Shown in pieces: positions 1 to 6,192 of a stretch of 7,127 nt of DNA. Under the pieces are notes generated by a model. The model was not told where the DNA came from and did not search any database. It worked only from the letters and a program-made list of their open reading frames with translations. Position 1 is the first letter of the stretch. The number at the start of each line of letters is the position of its first letter. The DNA is taken from the NCBI GenBank assembly GCA_944322775.1, contig CALUQA010000099.1, positions 1 to 7,127 of the forward strand, in the 5' to 3' direction. The position numbers were made by a program, and so were the translations under genes. The stretch comes from an uncultured Elusimicrobiales bacterium (GTDB taxonomy: Bacteria > Elusimicrobiota > Elusimicrobia > Elusimicrobiales > Elusimicrobiaceae).

Positions 1-408
1 TGGGGCATTACGGTGGGGTTTACGGGCTCTATGATTGCACTTATTTTTGCCCCCTACATTGTGCGCATTTTTAACGGCACCGACCAAGAGCTGATTGCCA
101 TGGCTTCCAAAGCGGTGCGCATTTTAAACATTTTTACCGCCTTTGACGCCCTGCAGATTTTGGGCAGCAGCTTCTTCCAGGCCATCAACAAACCTTTTCG
201 GGCGGCCACGCTCAGCTTGTCGCGCCAGGTGCTGCTGATTATTCCGCTGGTGCTTATTTTGCCCATGTTCTTTGGGCTTTACGGCGTGTTTTTTGCGCCG
301 CCGATTGCCGATTTCTTGTCGTGTATTTTGACGTACTTTATCCTGCGCGGATATTGTGCCACATACAAACAAAATTTCTTCTTCAGCCATAAGTTTTCCC
401 ACCATTAA
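1..408 (+). CDS. MATE-family efflux transporter, C-terminal fragment
   Basis: This is the 3' end of a multidrug and toxic compound extrusion (MATE/NorM/DinF-like) transporter, an inner-membrane antiporter normally about 440-460 residues long. The reading frame is already open at base 1 (W-G-I-T-V-G...), so the GTG at 13 is not a true start; 135 residues are visible before TAA at 406-408. The visible part shows three or four hydrophobic segments. It also has the family-typical stretch ALQILGSSFFQAINKP (a helix ending in the conserved small-residue and Asn-Lys-Pro turn) and a late PPIAD before the last membrane segment. Substrate cannot be told. It is the only gene on the plus strand and converges on the gtrB-like gene. 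Its composition (30/60 G+C in row 241-300) matches the radA/mla side rather than the neighbouring glycosyltransferases. Confidence 0.85.
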   Translation, partial: WGITVGFTGSMIALIFAPYIVRIFNGTDQELIAMASKAVRILNIFTAFDALQILGSSFFQAINKPFRAATLSLSRQVLLIIPLVLILPMFFGLYGVFFAPPIADFLSCILTYFILRGYCATYKQNFFFSHKFSHH

Positions 409-435
409 AAACCGCAGTTTCTTATAGCGGGTTTT
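408..435. terminator. Probable bidirectional terminator between convergent genes
   Basis: The left arm AAAACCGC (408-415) pairs with the right arm GCGGGTTTT (427-435) through eight base pairs with one bulged G, across an 11-nt loop. On the minus strand the hairpin is followed by five T (GCGGTTTTTAATGG), about 20 nt past the gtrB-like stop codon. On the plus strand it starts at the MATE stop codon and ends in TTTTAT. A short stem with a bulge makes this moderate rather than strong, but the position between two convergent stop codons is what a shared terminator would have. Confidence 0.55.
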
Positions 436-454
436 ATAGCATTAAAGCATAGAT

Positions 455-1378
455 TTAAAAATTAATTTTTTCATCTATTAGATAAGGTGGCCTTTGTTTG
501 ACTTCGACAAAAATGCGACTAAGATATTCTCCTATAATTCCCAAGGTTATCAACTGTAGACCACTAAAAAACAATATTGTTACCATAATAGAAGCATATC
601 CGCTAACAGGGTTTCCCCAAACCAATTTCTGATAAGCAATCCATAAAGCAAACATAAAAGCAAGAAAGGCCATAAAAACACCAGCATATGTCCATAATTT
701 AAGGGGGAGAGAAGTAGCAGACGTTATACCGCCCAAAGCAAAATTCCATAATTGCCAATAATTCCATTTGCTTTTGCCCGCGACCCGTGAAGCTCTGCTG
801 TAAGGAACCGCCACACTTTTGTATCCTACCCAAGAAAACAAACCTTTCATAAAACGATCTCTTTCCGGTAAAGATACTACCGCTTGGGAAGCGCGACGGC
901 TGAGAAGGCGAAAATCCCCCGCGTTATAAGGAATAGGGAAATCTGCTAGTTTGTTGTATACCTTATAGAAAAATTGAGCCGTAAAACGTTTAAAAAAGGT
1001 ATCTTCCGAACGATCAGAACGCAAACCATAGACATTTTCATAACCCTGTTGGTATTTTTCCCAAAAGGCAGGAATTAATTCCACCGGATCTTGTAAGTCT
1101 ACATCCAAAACAACAGAGGTTTCTCCTCCGGCTTCGGACAAACCTGCCGTAACAGCAGCCTCTTTGCCAAAGTTACGCGATAAAGAAATAACTTTTACGT
1201 GTTTATATTTTTCAGCCAAGGCTTTTAACACTTTGAGTGTAGCATCACGGCTGCCATCGTTAACAAAAACATATTCATAAGAAAAATGGCCTCCTAACAC
1301 CTTTTCAACCCGATTAAAAAAAACGGGAACCATTTCTTCTTCATTATAAACGGGAATAATAAGAGAAATTTGTACCAT
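455..1378 (-). CDS. Polyprenyl-phosphate glycosyltransferase, GtrB/DPM1-like (GT2)
   Basis: This 307-residue GT2 enzyme probably transfers a sugar from a nucleotide sugar to undecaprenyl (polyprenyl) phosphate on the cytoplasmic face of the inner membrane. The GT-A catalytic domain covers about residues 3-215: IIPVYNEE (7-14), FVNDGSRDAT (38-47), SRNFGKEAA (67-75), the DXD-type metal site in DVDLQDP (92-98), AGDFRLLSRR (153-162) and AGKSKW (200-205). Two C-terminal membrane segments (about 226-249 and 263-285) and the juxtamembrane GEYLSRIF...RPPYLI are the usual GtrB/ArnC/DPM1 architecture, and the length is normal. The ATG at 1378 follows the upstream stop by one base; AGGAAG (1387-1392) lies 8 nt before it, inside the upstream gene, so translation is probably coupled. 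The sugar is unknown; GtrB-like enzymes make glucosyl lipids, while relatives use mannose, aminoarabinose or GlcNAc. It very likely feeds the adjacent GT39 enzyme. Confidence 0.9.
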   Translation of the reverse strand: MVQISLIIPVYNEEEMVPVFFNRVEKVLGGHFSYEYVFVNDGSRDATLKVLKALAEKYKHVKVISLSRNFGKEAAVTAGLSEAGGETSVVLDVDLQDPVELIPAFWEKYQQGYENVYGLRSDRSEDTFFKRFTAQFFYKVYNKLADFPIPYNAGDFRLLSRRASQAVVSLPERDRFMKGLFSWVGYKSVAVPYSRASRVAGKSKWNYWQLWNFALGGITSATSLPLKLWTYAGVFMAFLAFMFALWIAYQKLVWGNPVSGYASIMVTILFFSGLQLITLGIIGEYLSRIFVEVKQRPPYLIDEKINF

Positions 1379-1379
1379 A

Positions 1380-2927
1380 TTACAATCTTCCTATTTCTTG
1401 TAATTGCTCAGCATCGAAATGTCGCCAGTTTGCCGGAGGAGTCAAATTGCCAGCATCTGTTAGTTTTAAAAAGCAGGATGTACCTATAGCTAAATCAACC
1501 CCCACGGCCCGATTCCATTCTTTGGACAAACGGCTCAAACGTGTACTGGTACAATTGGGCATAAAGATGACTGCATTCTCTCGGTTTTCCAAAAATTTTT
1601 CTCTAGTTTTCTCATTTAAATTATATAATTCCGTTACACGAACATTCATATGCCACACTTCATTAAGGTAGAAACCATACATAGCGTTCATTGCACTAGG
1701 TGGAAACGCCTCCATCGCCACCACAAACAACTCCTTATCTGGCCATTGATTCCGGTAGACTTCTGCAGACAAACGAGAAGAAAGAAAGCCTGTAAAATGC
1801 ATAACTCCATACATTACTAAAATCATTCCCAAGTTGATTACAAGGGCTCCAATGAATATTCCCCATCCGAAAAGATAACGCCTCAGCACTGGCGCTATTA
1901 TAAGGGCACACAGTAGATAGACAACCGGGACAAAAGGCATAAAATACCGACCAAAAAACAAATATATTTTAATATACATCAGTCCTACTATAGCAAAAGC
2001 AAACAATAAAGAAAGTGTTAGCAAGATAATATCTCTGCTGTACACAAAGCATCCAGTCCGACGATAGATCCTCATATTTTGCCATAAACCGGCAAGTAGT
2101 AAAATCATCAAAAGAACATGGCTCCCGAAACTGGAAAAAAAGAAAACTGTTAATTCCGGCATAATATATATAGGGGATCTTTGCCCAGGCCACCAAGTAC
2201 CGCTAAAACGTTTCAAAAGAATATTTTCCCACAAATTAGGTATCAACCAAGGCAAGAATAAAACAAAAACCAAAGAAGGGACCACTAGAAAAGGAACTAA
2301 TGAACGTTTATATAGAAAAGCCTGCCCTAATAATAAAACGGAAAAAACCCCGAATAGCAATGCTCCAAAATAGTGACTCCAGCACAATAATAAAGATAAA
2401 ATGCCAAATTCTATCCATTGTCTTAACGTTATGCGTCTTCGTTTAACTATAGCATGAGACATGTTTAGAAATAGAAATGTAAGTGGAACGGAGAAAAATA
2501 AAATCAAAGAATACGATCGCGCATGTTGAGCATAAAAAACGCCAAACATTTGGCACGATAACAGCGCCAGGAATAAACAACGCGCTGTTTTGCCAAAACG
2601 CTTGGGAAAGCCCAACCAAGCCCAAACCAAAGCAGCCAAACCTAATACCAAACTAGGCAAACGTAACCATATTTCCGATCCGTAAGGAGCAATATGGTTA
2701 TACACATACAACAGGAAATTATGTAATGGCGGATGAACATCTGGCAAAAGCCAATTTTTCAATATCCAAGCAAAAGACAAAGAAGGATTGGAAGTTACTG
2801 CAGTAAAAAGCTCATCATATTCATAAGGAATATCTAAGAACAGAAAACGCGCGGCTATACCCAGCAGGATACATACCGCGCATAAAAAACAAAAAAACTT
2901 ACGACATAAACATTTCATTTTCATCAT
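1380..2927 (-). CDS. GT39/PMT-like (ArnT-type GT-C) membrane glycosyltransferase
   Basis: This 515-residue multipass protein has the marks of the lipid-linked-sugar-dependent GT-C class (PMT_2/GT39: PMT, ArnT and relatives). An N-terminal membrane segment (about 11-31) is followed by an acidic pair Asp38-Glu39 in the first outer loop, the position of the catalytic Asp/Glu in the family. Then come DVHPPLH (63-69), YAQHARSYS (132-140, the family's Q-x-x-R-x-Y-like element) and GRYFMPFVP (326-334). About ten or more hydrophobic helices run to residue 380; the last 135 residues are mostly soluble and presumably outer-facing. The likely reaction is transfer of a sugar from polyprenyl phosphate to an extracytoplasmic acceptor. 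The gene begins 3 bp after the pilin stop and ends 1 bp before the GtrB-like start, pointing to the pilin as acceptor, although lipid or cell-wall acceptors are possible. No clear Shine-Dalgarno precedes the ATG at 2927 (a second ATG follows directly), so expression may rely on coupling. The gene is AT-rich (20/60 G+C in row 2221-2280). Confidence 0.8.
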   Translation of the reverse strand: MMKMKCLCRKFFCFLCAVCILLGIAARFLFLDIPYEYDELFTAVTSNPSLSFAWILKNWLLPDVHPPLHNFLLYVYNHIAPYGSEIWLRLPSLVLGLAALVWAWLGFPKRFGKTARCLFLALLSCQMFGVFYAQHARSYSLILFFSVPLTFLFLNMSHAIVKRRRITLRQWIEFGILSLLLCWSHYFGALLFGVFSVLLLGQAFLYKRSLVPFLVVPSLVFVLFLPWLIPNLWENILLKRFSGTWWPGQRSPIYIMPELTVFFFSSFGSHVLLMILLLAGLWQNMRIYRRTGCFVYSRDIILLTLSLLFAFAIVGLMYIKIYLFFGRYFMPFVPVVYLLCALIIAPVLRRYLFGWGIFIGALVINLGMILVMYGVMHFTGFLSSRLSAEVYRNQWPDKELFVVAMEAFPPSAMNAMYGFYLNEVWHMNVRVTELYNLNEKTREKFLENRENAVIFMPNCTSTRLSRLSKEWNRAVGVDLAIGTSCFLKLTDAGNLTPPANWRHFDAEQLQEIGRL

Positions 2928-2930
2928 GAA

Positions 2931-3401
2931 CTAATTAAAATAGCATTTTCCACCCGACCCCACTGTGCAAGCAAAATAATCCACACATTTACCATTTGAA
3001 CCGTTTTCACAATAGTAGCTTTCCAATTTACCACGGTACAGTTTGTAAATCAAAGTTACAGCACCTTGTTTTTCCCGGAAAGAGAAATAACAAGTTGTTG
3101 AATTTAGACCAGCCTCACAACCGCTTGTATTAGAAGTTCCAACAGTAAAATATTTCAATTCAGGGTATTGAAAATCCAAATTGGCACCGTCGTTATACCA
3201 AAAAGTAGGGTCATAATGAGAATTAGCCATCCAATAGAGATTTTGTGCATCTGCAATAGCTTTTCCAGCTATCAAGACTTCTGTTGCGCGTGCACGATTT
3301 ACAGACCGTGTATATTGCGGCAAAGCAATGGAAGATAAAATTCCTATAATCAGGACCACAACTAATAATTCTATCAGGGTAAACCCTGTTTTGTTATTCA
3401 T
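2931..3401 (-). CDS. Type IV pilin / pilin-like protein with Cys-rich C-terminus
   Basis: This 156-residue protein has a class III signal peptide: a six-residue basic leader (MNNKTG) with cleavage expected between Gly6 and Phe7. The FTLIELLVVVLIIG core follows, with Glu11 as mature Glu5, needed for assembly in the family. The N-methylated helix continues to about residue 55 (ALPQYTRSVNRARATE). The globular domain has six cysteines at 95, 104, 131, 139, 145 and 153, spaced as three close pairs; the last two pairs share the pattern C-x-x-G-S-x-G-K-C. Such pairs could form small disulfide loops. A strong Shine-Dalgarno and a near-consensus promoter precede the ATG at 3401. The gene is followed, 3 bp later, by two glycosyltransferases, which suggests a glycosylated pilin. 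No pilus assembly genes (pilB, pilC, pilD) are in the window, so it could be a major pilin, a minor pilin or a type II secretion pseudopilin. The N-terminal form resembles Elusimicrobium pilin-like proteins as I recall them. Confidence 0.9.
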   Translation of the reverse strand: MNNKTGFTLIELLVVVLIIGILSSIALPQYTRSVNRARATEVLIAGKAIADAQNLYWMANSHYDPTFWYNDGANLDFQYPELKYFTVGTSNTSGCEAGLNSTTCYFSFREKQGAVTLIYKLYRGKLESYYCENGSNGKCVDYFACTVGSGGKCYFN

Positions 3402-3410
3402 GGTTTAAGG

Positions 3411-3419
3411 CCTCCTTTT
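3411..3419 (-). promoter_or_regulatory. Strong Shine-Dalgarno of the pilin gene
   Basis: The minus strand reads AAAAGGAGG followed by 9 nt and then the ATG at 3401. This is an almost perfect anti-16S match at good spacing and fixes the pilin start. It is much stronger than the site before the next gene, so the pilin should be translated far more than the GT39 enzyme on the same message. Confidence 0.85.
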
Positions 3420-3436
3420 GTTTCTTATTCCTGCTA

Positions 3437-3462
3437 ATTATATCAAATTTATCTAATGTCAA
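3437..3462 (-). promoter_or_regulatory. Sigma-70-type promoter with extended -10, driving the pilin cassette
   Basis: On the minus strand a perfect -35 TTGACA (3457-3462) is followed by a perfect -10 TATAAT (3437-3442), itself preceded by TGA, giving the extended -10 form TGNTATAAT. The spacer is only 14 nt instead of about 17, so the extended -10 may do most of the work. The predicted start lies near 3430, leaving a 5' leader of about 29 nt that carries the strong Shine-Dalgarno. It sits between the radA stop (3473) and the pilin ATG, so the pilin and two glycosyltransferase genes probably form their own unit. No terminator hairpin was seen between radA and this promoter, so read-through is possible. 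Confidence 0.65.
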
Positions 3463-3472
3463 AGATACCGGT

Positions 3473-4837
3473 TTAGCGCAGTTTTAAGGCCAGTTCGTTT
3501 ATCTCGGTAATTTCCTGCAGGGAAAGAGAGGTAAGTTTCTTTTTTTCTTCTTTAGCCAGCGGGGCGCAAAATGCTTTGACAAAGCCCAAGCGCTGGGCTT
3601 CTTCCAACCGCCGGTCCATCAGCGGCACCTTGGCAATTTGTCCCAAAATGCCCACTTCCGCCAAAAACATCCAATCATGCGGCACCGGCACATCTTTGAC
3701 AGAGCTGATGACCGCCGCGCAAATGGCCAAGTCCAGCGCGGGGTCTTTTAGCTTCACGCCGCCGGCAATGCTGACGTAAATGTCTTTATTGTCAAGCGAC
3801 AGGCCCACATGCTTTTCCAGCGCGGCAAACAGCATTAAACAGCGGTTTAAATCCACCCCCGTGGCAATGCGGCGCGGGTAAGGATAGTGCGTGGGGCTGG
3901 CCAGGGCTTGCACCTCGGTTAAAATCGGGCGGGAGCCTTCCAGCGCCAGTGTATAGGCGCGGCCTTTTAAAGCGCTGCGGGCGGAAGTTTGCGCAAAATA
4001 TTCGCTGGCGTTTTCCACCCCTTCCAGGCCGTGGCCCGTCATTTTAAACAGGCCGATTTCCTGCGTGGAGCCAAAGCGGTTTTTGTGCGGGCGCAAAAGG
4101 CGCAGCACATTGTCTTTTTCCGTGTCAAAATACAGCACGCAGTCCACCATATGCTCCAAAATTTTCGGCCCGGCCAGTTCGCCGTCTTTGGTCACGTGGC
4201 CAAGCACAAAGGTGATAATGCCTTTGGGCTTGCACAAACGCACCAGCTCGGCGGCGCATTCGCGCACTTGGCCGATGGTGCCGGCAGAGGAGGTAAACTC
4301 CGGATGATAAACGGTTTGGATAGAATCCAGCACCAGCACGTCCGGGTTTACGTTTTCCACCGACTCAATGATATTTTGGATATTGGCTTCGCAATGCAAA
4401 AAGATGTTTGGGTTATTGACGCCCAAGCGCTGGGCGCGGCCCGAAATTTGGCTTATGCTCTCTTCGCCGGAGATATAAAGCACTTTTAAGTTTTTGGCCA
4501 AAGCGTCTGCCACCTGCAGCATAAGCGTGCTTTTGCCAATGCCGGGCGCGCCGGCCAAAAGCGTAATTTGCCCTTTTACAAGCCCGCCGCCCAGCAGGCG
4601 GTCAAACTCCCCGATATGGGTGGGAATGCGGTCTTCTTTTACGGCGCGGCTGTCGGAAAGTTTTACGATTTCAGACGAAAAATCGGTAAACGAGCGGGTG
4701 CGCTTTTCTTTTTTGCTTTCCTGCTGTTTTACTTCCTCGGCCAGGGTGTTCCACTCCCCGCATTCGGGGCATTGGCCCGACCATTTGGGCGACTCATAAC
4801 CGCATTTCTGGCACACAAACACCGTTTTAAATTTCAT
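3473..4837 (-). CDS. radA: DNA repair protein RadA (Sms)
   Basis: RadA is a hexameric RecA/DnaB-like ATPase that promotes branch migration and processing of recombination intermediates. The 454-residue length is normal. Domains in order are an N-terminal four-cysteine zinc finger (Cys9, Cys12, Cys23, Cys26) and a RecA-like core. The core has Walker A GAPGIGKST (96-104), Walker B VLVLD (167-171) and the RadA hallmark KNRFG (252-256). A C-terminal Lon-protease-like domain follows (about 280-454), with AGGVKLKDPALDLA (358-371). Every key residue I looked for is present. The ATG at 4837 begins directly before the zinc finger and has AGGAG (4842-4846) in front, overlapping the stop codon of the upstream MCE gene. 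The 7-bp gap suggests co-transcription with the mla genes, though the functions are unrelated. Confidence 0.97.
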   Translation of the reverse strand: MKFKTVFVCQKCGYESPKWSGQCPECGEWNTLAEEVKQQESKKEKRTRSFTDFSSEIVKLSDSRAVKEDRIPTHIGEFDRLLGGGLVKGQITLLAGAPGIGKSTLMLQVADALAKNLKVLYISGEESISQISGRAQRLGVNNPNIFLHCEANIQNIIESVENVNPDVLVLDSIQTVYHPEFTSSAGTIGQVRECAAELVRLCKPKGIITFVLGHVTKDGELAGPKILEHMVDCVLYFDTEKDNVLRLLRPHKNRFGSTQEIGLFKMTGHGLEGVENASEYFAQTSARSALKGRAYTLALEGSRPILTEVQALASPTHYPYPRRIATGVDLNRCLMLFAALEKHVGLSLDNKDIYVSIAGGVKLKDPALDLAICAAVISSVKDVPVPHDWMFLAEVGILGQIAKVPLMDRRLEEAQRLGFVKAFCAPLAKEEKKKLTSLSLQEITEINELALKLR

Positions 4838-4841
4838 AGCA

Positions 4842-4846
4842 CTCCT
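4842..4846 (-). promoter_or_regulatory. radA Shine-Dalgarno overlapping the mlaD stop codon
   Basis: On the minus strand the sequence runs CTAGGAGTGCT before the ATG. TAG (4845-4847) is the stop of the MCE gene and AGGAG (4842-4846) is the radA ribosome site, sharing two bases. This implies that ribosomes finishing the MCE protein help start RadA. Confidence 0.75.
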
Positions 4847-6113
4847 AGCGGGCCATGGTGGCCAAACCGAAGAACGAAGATATATCCTGGTCGTTAAACG
4901 AGATATTGGCCTTTACGTTGAAATAGTTGGTTTCCATCACGTCGCGCATCCAGGCGCCGACGGAGAAGTATTTGCTCACGCGGTAATCCACCCCGTAAGA
5001 CAAATTGGGCTTGTTAAACAAGCGTCCGTTGATGGTGCGGTCGCGGCCCCAGTCGGTAAATTCCACCCCGGCCGTAAAGCGCTGCAAGAACTCGTGGTTA
5101 TAGAAGGGTTTTACTTCCAGCGCCACACCGCCCGCGCCGCGTATCATACCGGCCGAGAGGTTGGCCCATTTATTATACAAGCCAAAGCGCAAATCCAGCT
5201 TATTGCGTTCCACATAGTCGCCGTCACCCAAGGTGTCGTCTTCGTTGCCGATGTTGGCTATACCGGCGCGGTAATAGGTGTACCCGCTGGACGGGAAGAT
5301 TTCCAGTGCCAAGTCGCTGGTGGCCACGCCCGGGCCGGTGGCATAGAAAAAGTCATAATCCCAATACACGCGGAAGCGGCTCATCTTGCCCACAAAGGTT
5401 TTTACTTCCGTCATGGTCTGCTTGAGTTCACCCACGCTTTGCTTGACTTGGTCTTTCATTTCCGTATCTTTAATCAGCGTGCCCAGCACCCCGTCCTGGT
5501 TGGTAATGCTGTCCATGACGTTGTTTAATTTATTGGTAATATCTTCCAAATTTTTCATGGAGGTGGTCACATACGGGCGCATGGTGGCCACCAATTGGTT
5601 GACGTTGGCGGAAAGCTGGCGGATATCGCGCATGGCGTCGTTAAGCTGCGCACCAAATTGCCCCTGATTGTGGATACTGTCCACCAGGTCTTTTACGCTG
5701 GCCATGGTTTCGGCAATTTGTTCGTCCATGGGTTTTTCGTCCACGCCGCGCACATAGGCACCTTCTTTTAATAAGCCCAGGCTTTCGTCGCCTTGGGTTA
5801 CTTTAATGTATTTGGTGCCGATGATGCCCGTCATCACCACGGCAAATTTGGCGCCTTTATATATGGGCACGTCTTCGTGGATAGCCGCCACTACAATAAC
5901 CTTTTGATCTTCAATTTTAATATCTTTTACTTTGCCCACTTCCACCCCCGCCAGTTTGACGGCCGCTTTGACCGGCAAGCCGGAAACGTCGGCAAATTGC
6001 ACATTCAAATCATAACTGCGCGTGATGGAAAACCCGCCCAAAAAATATAAAGACATGCCCAGGACAATCAGCCCCAGGACGGTAAATATACCCAATTTTG
6101 TTTCCGGTTTCAT
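4845..6113 (-). CDS. mlaD: MCE/MlaD-family lipid-transport protein with beta-rich C-terminal domain
   Basis: The protein has an N-terminal membrane anchor (about residues 8-28) and one MCE domain (about 34-113: DVSGLPVKAAVKLAGVEVGKV, then VMTGIIGTKYIKV). MlaD-type MCE proteins form hexameric rings that bind lipid above the MlaE permease in the periplasm. Residues 128-244 are mostly helical and polar, with heptad-like patterns, as in the helical tubes of longer MCE proteins. The surprise is residues 246-422: about ten alternating, aromatic-rich probable beta strands (FRVYWDYDFFYA; LDLRFGLYNKWANLSAGM; NYFNVKANISF at 396-406), resembling an outer-membrane barrel. A 16-residue tail follows the last strand, so the chain does not end in the usual terminal Phe. 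At 422 residues it is more than twice E. coli MlaD. The start ATG at 6113 has only a weak AAGG (6126-6129). The MlaD family call is firm; the barrel is an inference. Confidence 0.88.
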   Translation of the reverse strand: MKPETKLGIFTVLGLIVLGMSLYFLGGFSITRSYDLNVQFADVSGLPVKAAVKLAGVEVGKVKDIKIEDQKVIVVAAIHEDVPIYKGAKFAVVMTGIIGTKYIKVTQGDESLGLLKEGAYVRGVDEKPMDEQIAETMASVKDLVDSIHNQGQFGAQLNDAMRDIRQLSANVNQLVATMRPYVTTSMKNLEDITNKLNNVMDSITNQDGVLGTLIKDTEMKDQVKQSVGELKQTMTEVKTFVGKMSRFRVYWDYDFFYATGPGVATSDLALEIFPSSGYTYYRAGIANIGNEDDTLGDGDYVERNKLDLRFGLYNKWANLSAGMIRGAGGVALEVKPFYNHEFLQRFTAGVEFTDWGRDRTINGRLFNKPNLSYGVDYRVSKYFSVGAWMRDVMETNYFNVKANISFNDQDISSFFGLATMAR

Positions 6114-6163
6114 AATTTTATTCTACCTTAAATGGATTTTAAAAACTTTACTTCCGCTTTCTT

Positions 6164-6185
6164 CCGCCCTGCAGCACAAGGGCGG
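6164..6185 (-). other. Stem-loop in the mlaF-mlaD spacer
   Basis: CCGCCCT (6164-6170) and AGGGCGG (6179-6185) form a perfect 7-bp GC-rich stem with an 8-nt loop, 8 bases after the mlaF stop on the minus strand. No T tract follows directly on either strand, so a simple intrinsic terminator is unlikely. It lies in the only sizeable gap (79 bp) of the mla-radA block and could stabilise the 3' end of a processed mlaEF message or modulate mlaD expression. I see no convincing promoter in the gap. Confidence 0.45.
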
Positions 6186-6192
6186 CGGGCGC

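Noticed and set aside
13..15. GTG as a start codon for the leftmost gene
   Set aside because: The frame is open upstream to base 1 and the product is clearly the C-terminal part of a MATE protein, so the true start lies outside the window.
457..470. Perfect 14-base palindrome AAAAATTAATTTTT at the 3' end of the gtrB-like gene
   Set aside because: It is purely A/T and overlaps the stop codon; in an AT-rich gene end it is easily expected by chance, and its stem would be weak. The GC-containing hairpin at 408-435 is the better terminator candidate.
1969..2196. 75-codon minus-strand open frame inside the GT39 gene
   Set aside because: It is an out-of-frame shadow of a continuous multipass membrane protein with conserved family motifs on both sides.
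3989..4489. 166-codon open frame on the plus strand
   Set aside because: It lies fully antisense to radA, whose motifs are intact. The translation has no recognisable domain and reflects the GC-rich codon pattern of radA.
5094..5528. 144-codon open frame on the plus strand
   Set aside because: It is antisense to the MCE gene, has no family signature and no ribosome site of note; a shadow frame.
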